Assembly (NCBI GenBank): GCA_002483605.1
Contig: DLIG01000010.1
Location: forward strand, 73,496 to 106,403
Direction of reading: 5' to 3'
Origin: Sulfurovum sp. UBA7648
GTDB lineage: Bacteria > Campylobacterota > Campylobacteria > Campylobacterales > Sulfurovaceae
DNA length: 32,908 nucleotides
Position 1 is the first letter of the stretch. Every line of letters starts with the position of its first letter. Below, one piece after another: positions 32,462 to 32,908 of this stretch. Position numbers and translations under genes: made by a program. A model generated the notes under the pieces. That model saw only the letters and a list, made by a program, of their open reading frames with translations, had not been told where the DNA came from and did no database searches.

Positions 32462-32866
32462 TTATAAATTATTGAGTGCTTCTTGTACTTTTGGCAATAG
32501 CACCTCTTCGATCTCTTTATAAGTTGCCTCAAACGCCTCGAACCCTTTTCCGTCTGGATCTTCAAAACCTACATGGATTTTAGGAATTGGGTGCGGAAAC
32601 ATGGGGCAAGTTTCATGTGCATGATCACAAACAGTCACGACTAGATCAAATGGTATGTCTATCACTTTATCCAAGTTTTTTGAATGGTATTCGTCTTTCC
32701 AGATGCCATGCTGCTCTAACACTTTTTTGGCATTTGGATTGACCTTGCCGCTTGGCGCTACTCCGCAACTCATAGCCTCAATTCCCTCAAGCTTTGCATT
32801 GATAAGCGCTTCGCCTATGATGCTTCTGCAGCTATTGCCTGTACACATTACTAATACTCTTTTCAT
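32462..32866 (-). CDS. arsC: Thioredoxin-coupled arsenate reductase
   Basis: This low-molecular-weight phosphatase-like ArsC reduces arsenate to arsenite. The 134 residues have the P-loop CTGNSCRS (C8 to R14) and the relay cysteines C80 and C87 in TVCDHAHETCPMF. The spacing equals that of S. aureus ArsC (C10, C82, C89), so it should use thioredoxin rather than glutaredoxin. AAGGAG precedes the ATG. It is the first gene seen of a six-gene minus-strand operon. The promoter and any ArsR gene would lie beyond the window. No ArsB or Acr3 arsenite pump is present, so the CSCS permease may do that job or the pump is elsewhere. Confidence 0.94.
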   Translation of the reverse strand: MKRVLVMCTGNSCRSIIGEALINAKLEGIEAMSCGVAPSGKVNPNAKKVLEQHGIWKDEYHSKNLDKVIDIPFDLVVTVCDHAHETCPMFPHPIPKIHVGFEDPDGKGFEAFEATYKEIEEVLLPKVQEALNNL

Positions 32867-32908
32867 TTTTTCTCCTTTTTATTTTAATATAACGCCAACA
32901 GAGCAAAG

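Overview
The window reads as chromosomal DNA of a Campylobacterota (epsilonproteobacterial) species, most like the free-living Sulfurimonas/Sulfuricurvum/Sulfurovum type. The support is AT-rich coding sequence, the ksgA - RNase J - kpsF/kdsD order with rlmN and an RluA-type synthase close by (an order I recall from Helicobacter and Campylobacter), a class Ia ribonucleotide reductase, and promoters with a clear TATAAT but no obvious -35 box. The genus is inference. No rRNA, tRNA, CRISPR array or integrase gene was found.

Layout. (1) 1-3900, minus strand: ksgA, RNase J and an arabinose-5-phosphate isomerase, overlapping or close together. (2) 3900-7061, plus strand: hisF, a SIMPL-domain secreted protein, a short nucleoside-phosphorylase-like protein, rlmN and a 29-residue membrane peptide. 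(3) A minus-strand pseudouridine synthase, divergent from purB. (4) nrdA, nrdB, a nitrilase-superfamily amidohydrolase and pcm. (5) About 11.1 kb of accessory DNA (14654-25745): a two-partner secretion operon (tpsB, a 2141-residue tpsA, two lipoprotein genes), a broken orphan tpsA C-terminal module, a RAYT transposase with its REP repeats, and a RAYT fragment. (6) corA, a DedA-family protein, a small membrane protein and a K+ channel with two RCK domains. (7) 29628-32866, minus strand: a tightly packed arsenate/metal operon of arsC, a Cys-rich protein, a CDF exporter, a CSCS-motif permease, a periplasmic rhodanese and a mini-thioredoxin.

Main observations. Two exact copies of the ParB-binding parS palindrome lie 1.75 kb apart inside genes (5608-5623 and 7359-7374), which suggests the window is in the chromosome-segregation (origin-proximal) region. 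The accessory block is bracketed by a 44-bp direct repeat (43/44 identical) made from the last codons of pcm, so it looks like an island inserted into the 3' end of pcm: the left copy reads into a new stop, and the right copy carries what looks like the ancestral tail. The C-terminus of TpsA looks like a serine alpha/beta-hydrolase effector (SHSRGG elbow). It ends in a roughly 44-residue module that recurs, with a lipoprotein signal, in the second downstream lipoprotein. A displaced alternative version of the TpsA C-terminal region lies downstream between REP repeats with an in-frame stop, so REP/RAYT elements may take part in exchange of TpsA tips. Together, region 5 looks like a secreted polymorphic-effector locus with cassette turnover beside a stable housekeeping neighbourhood.
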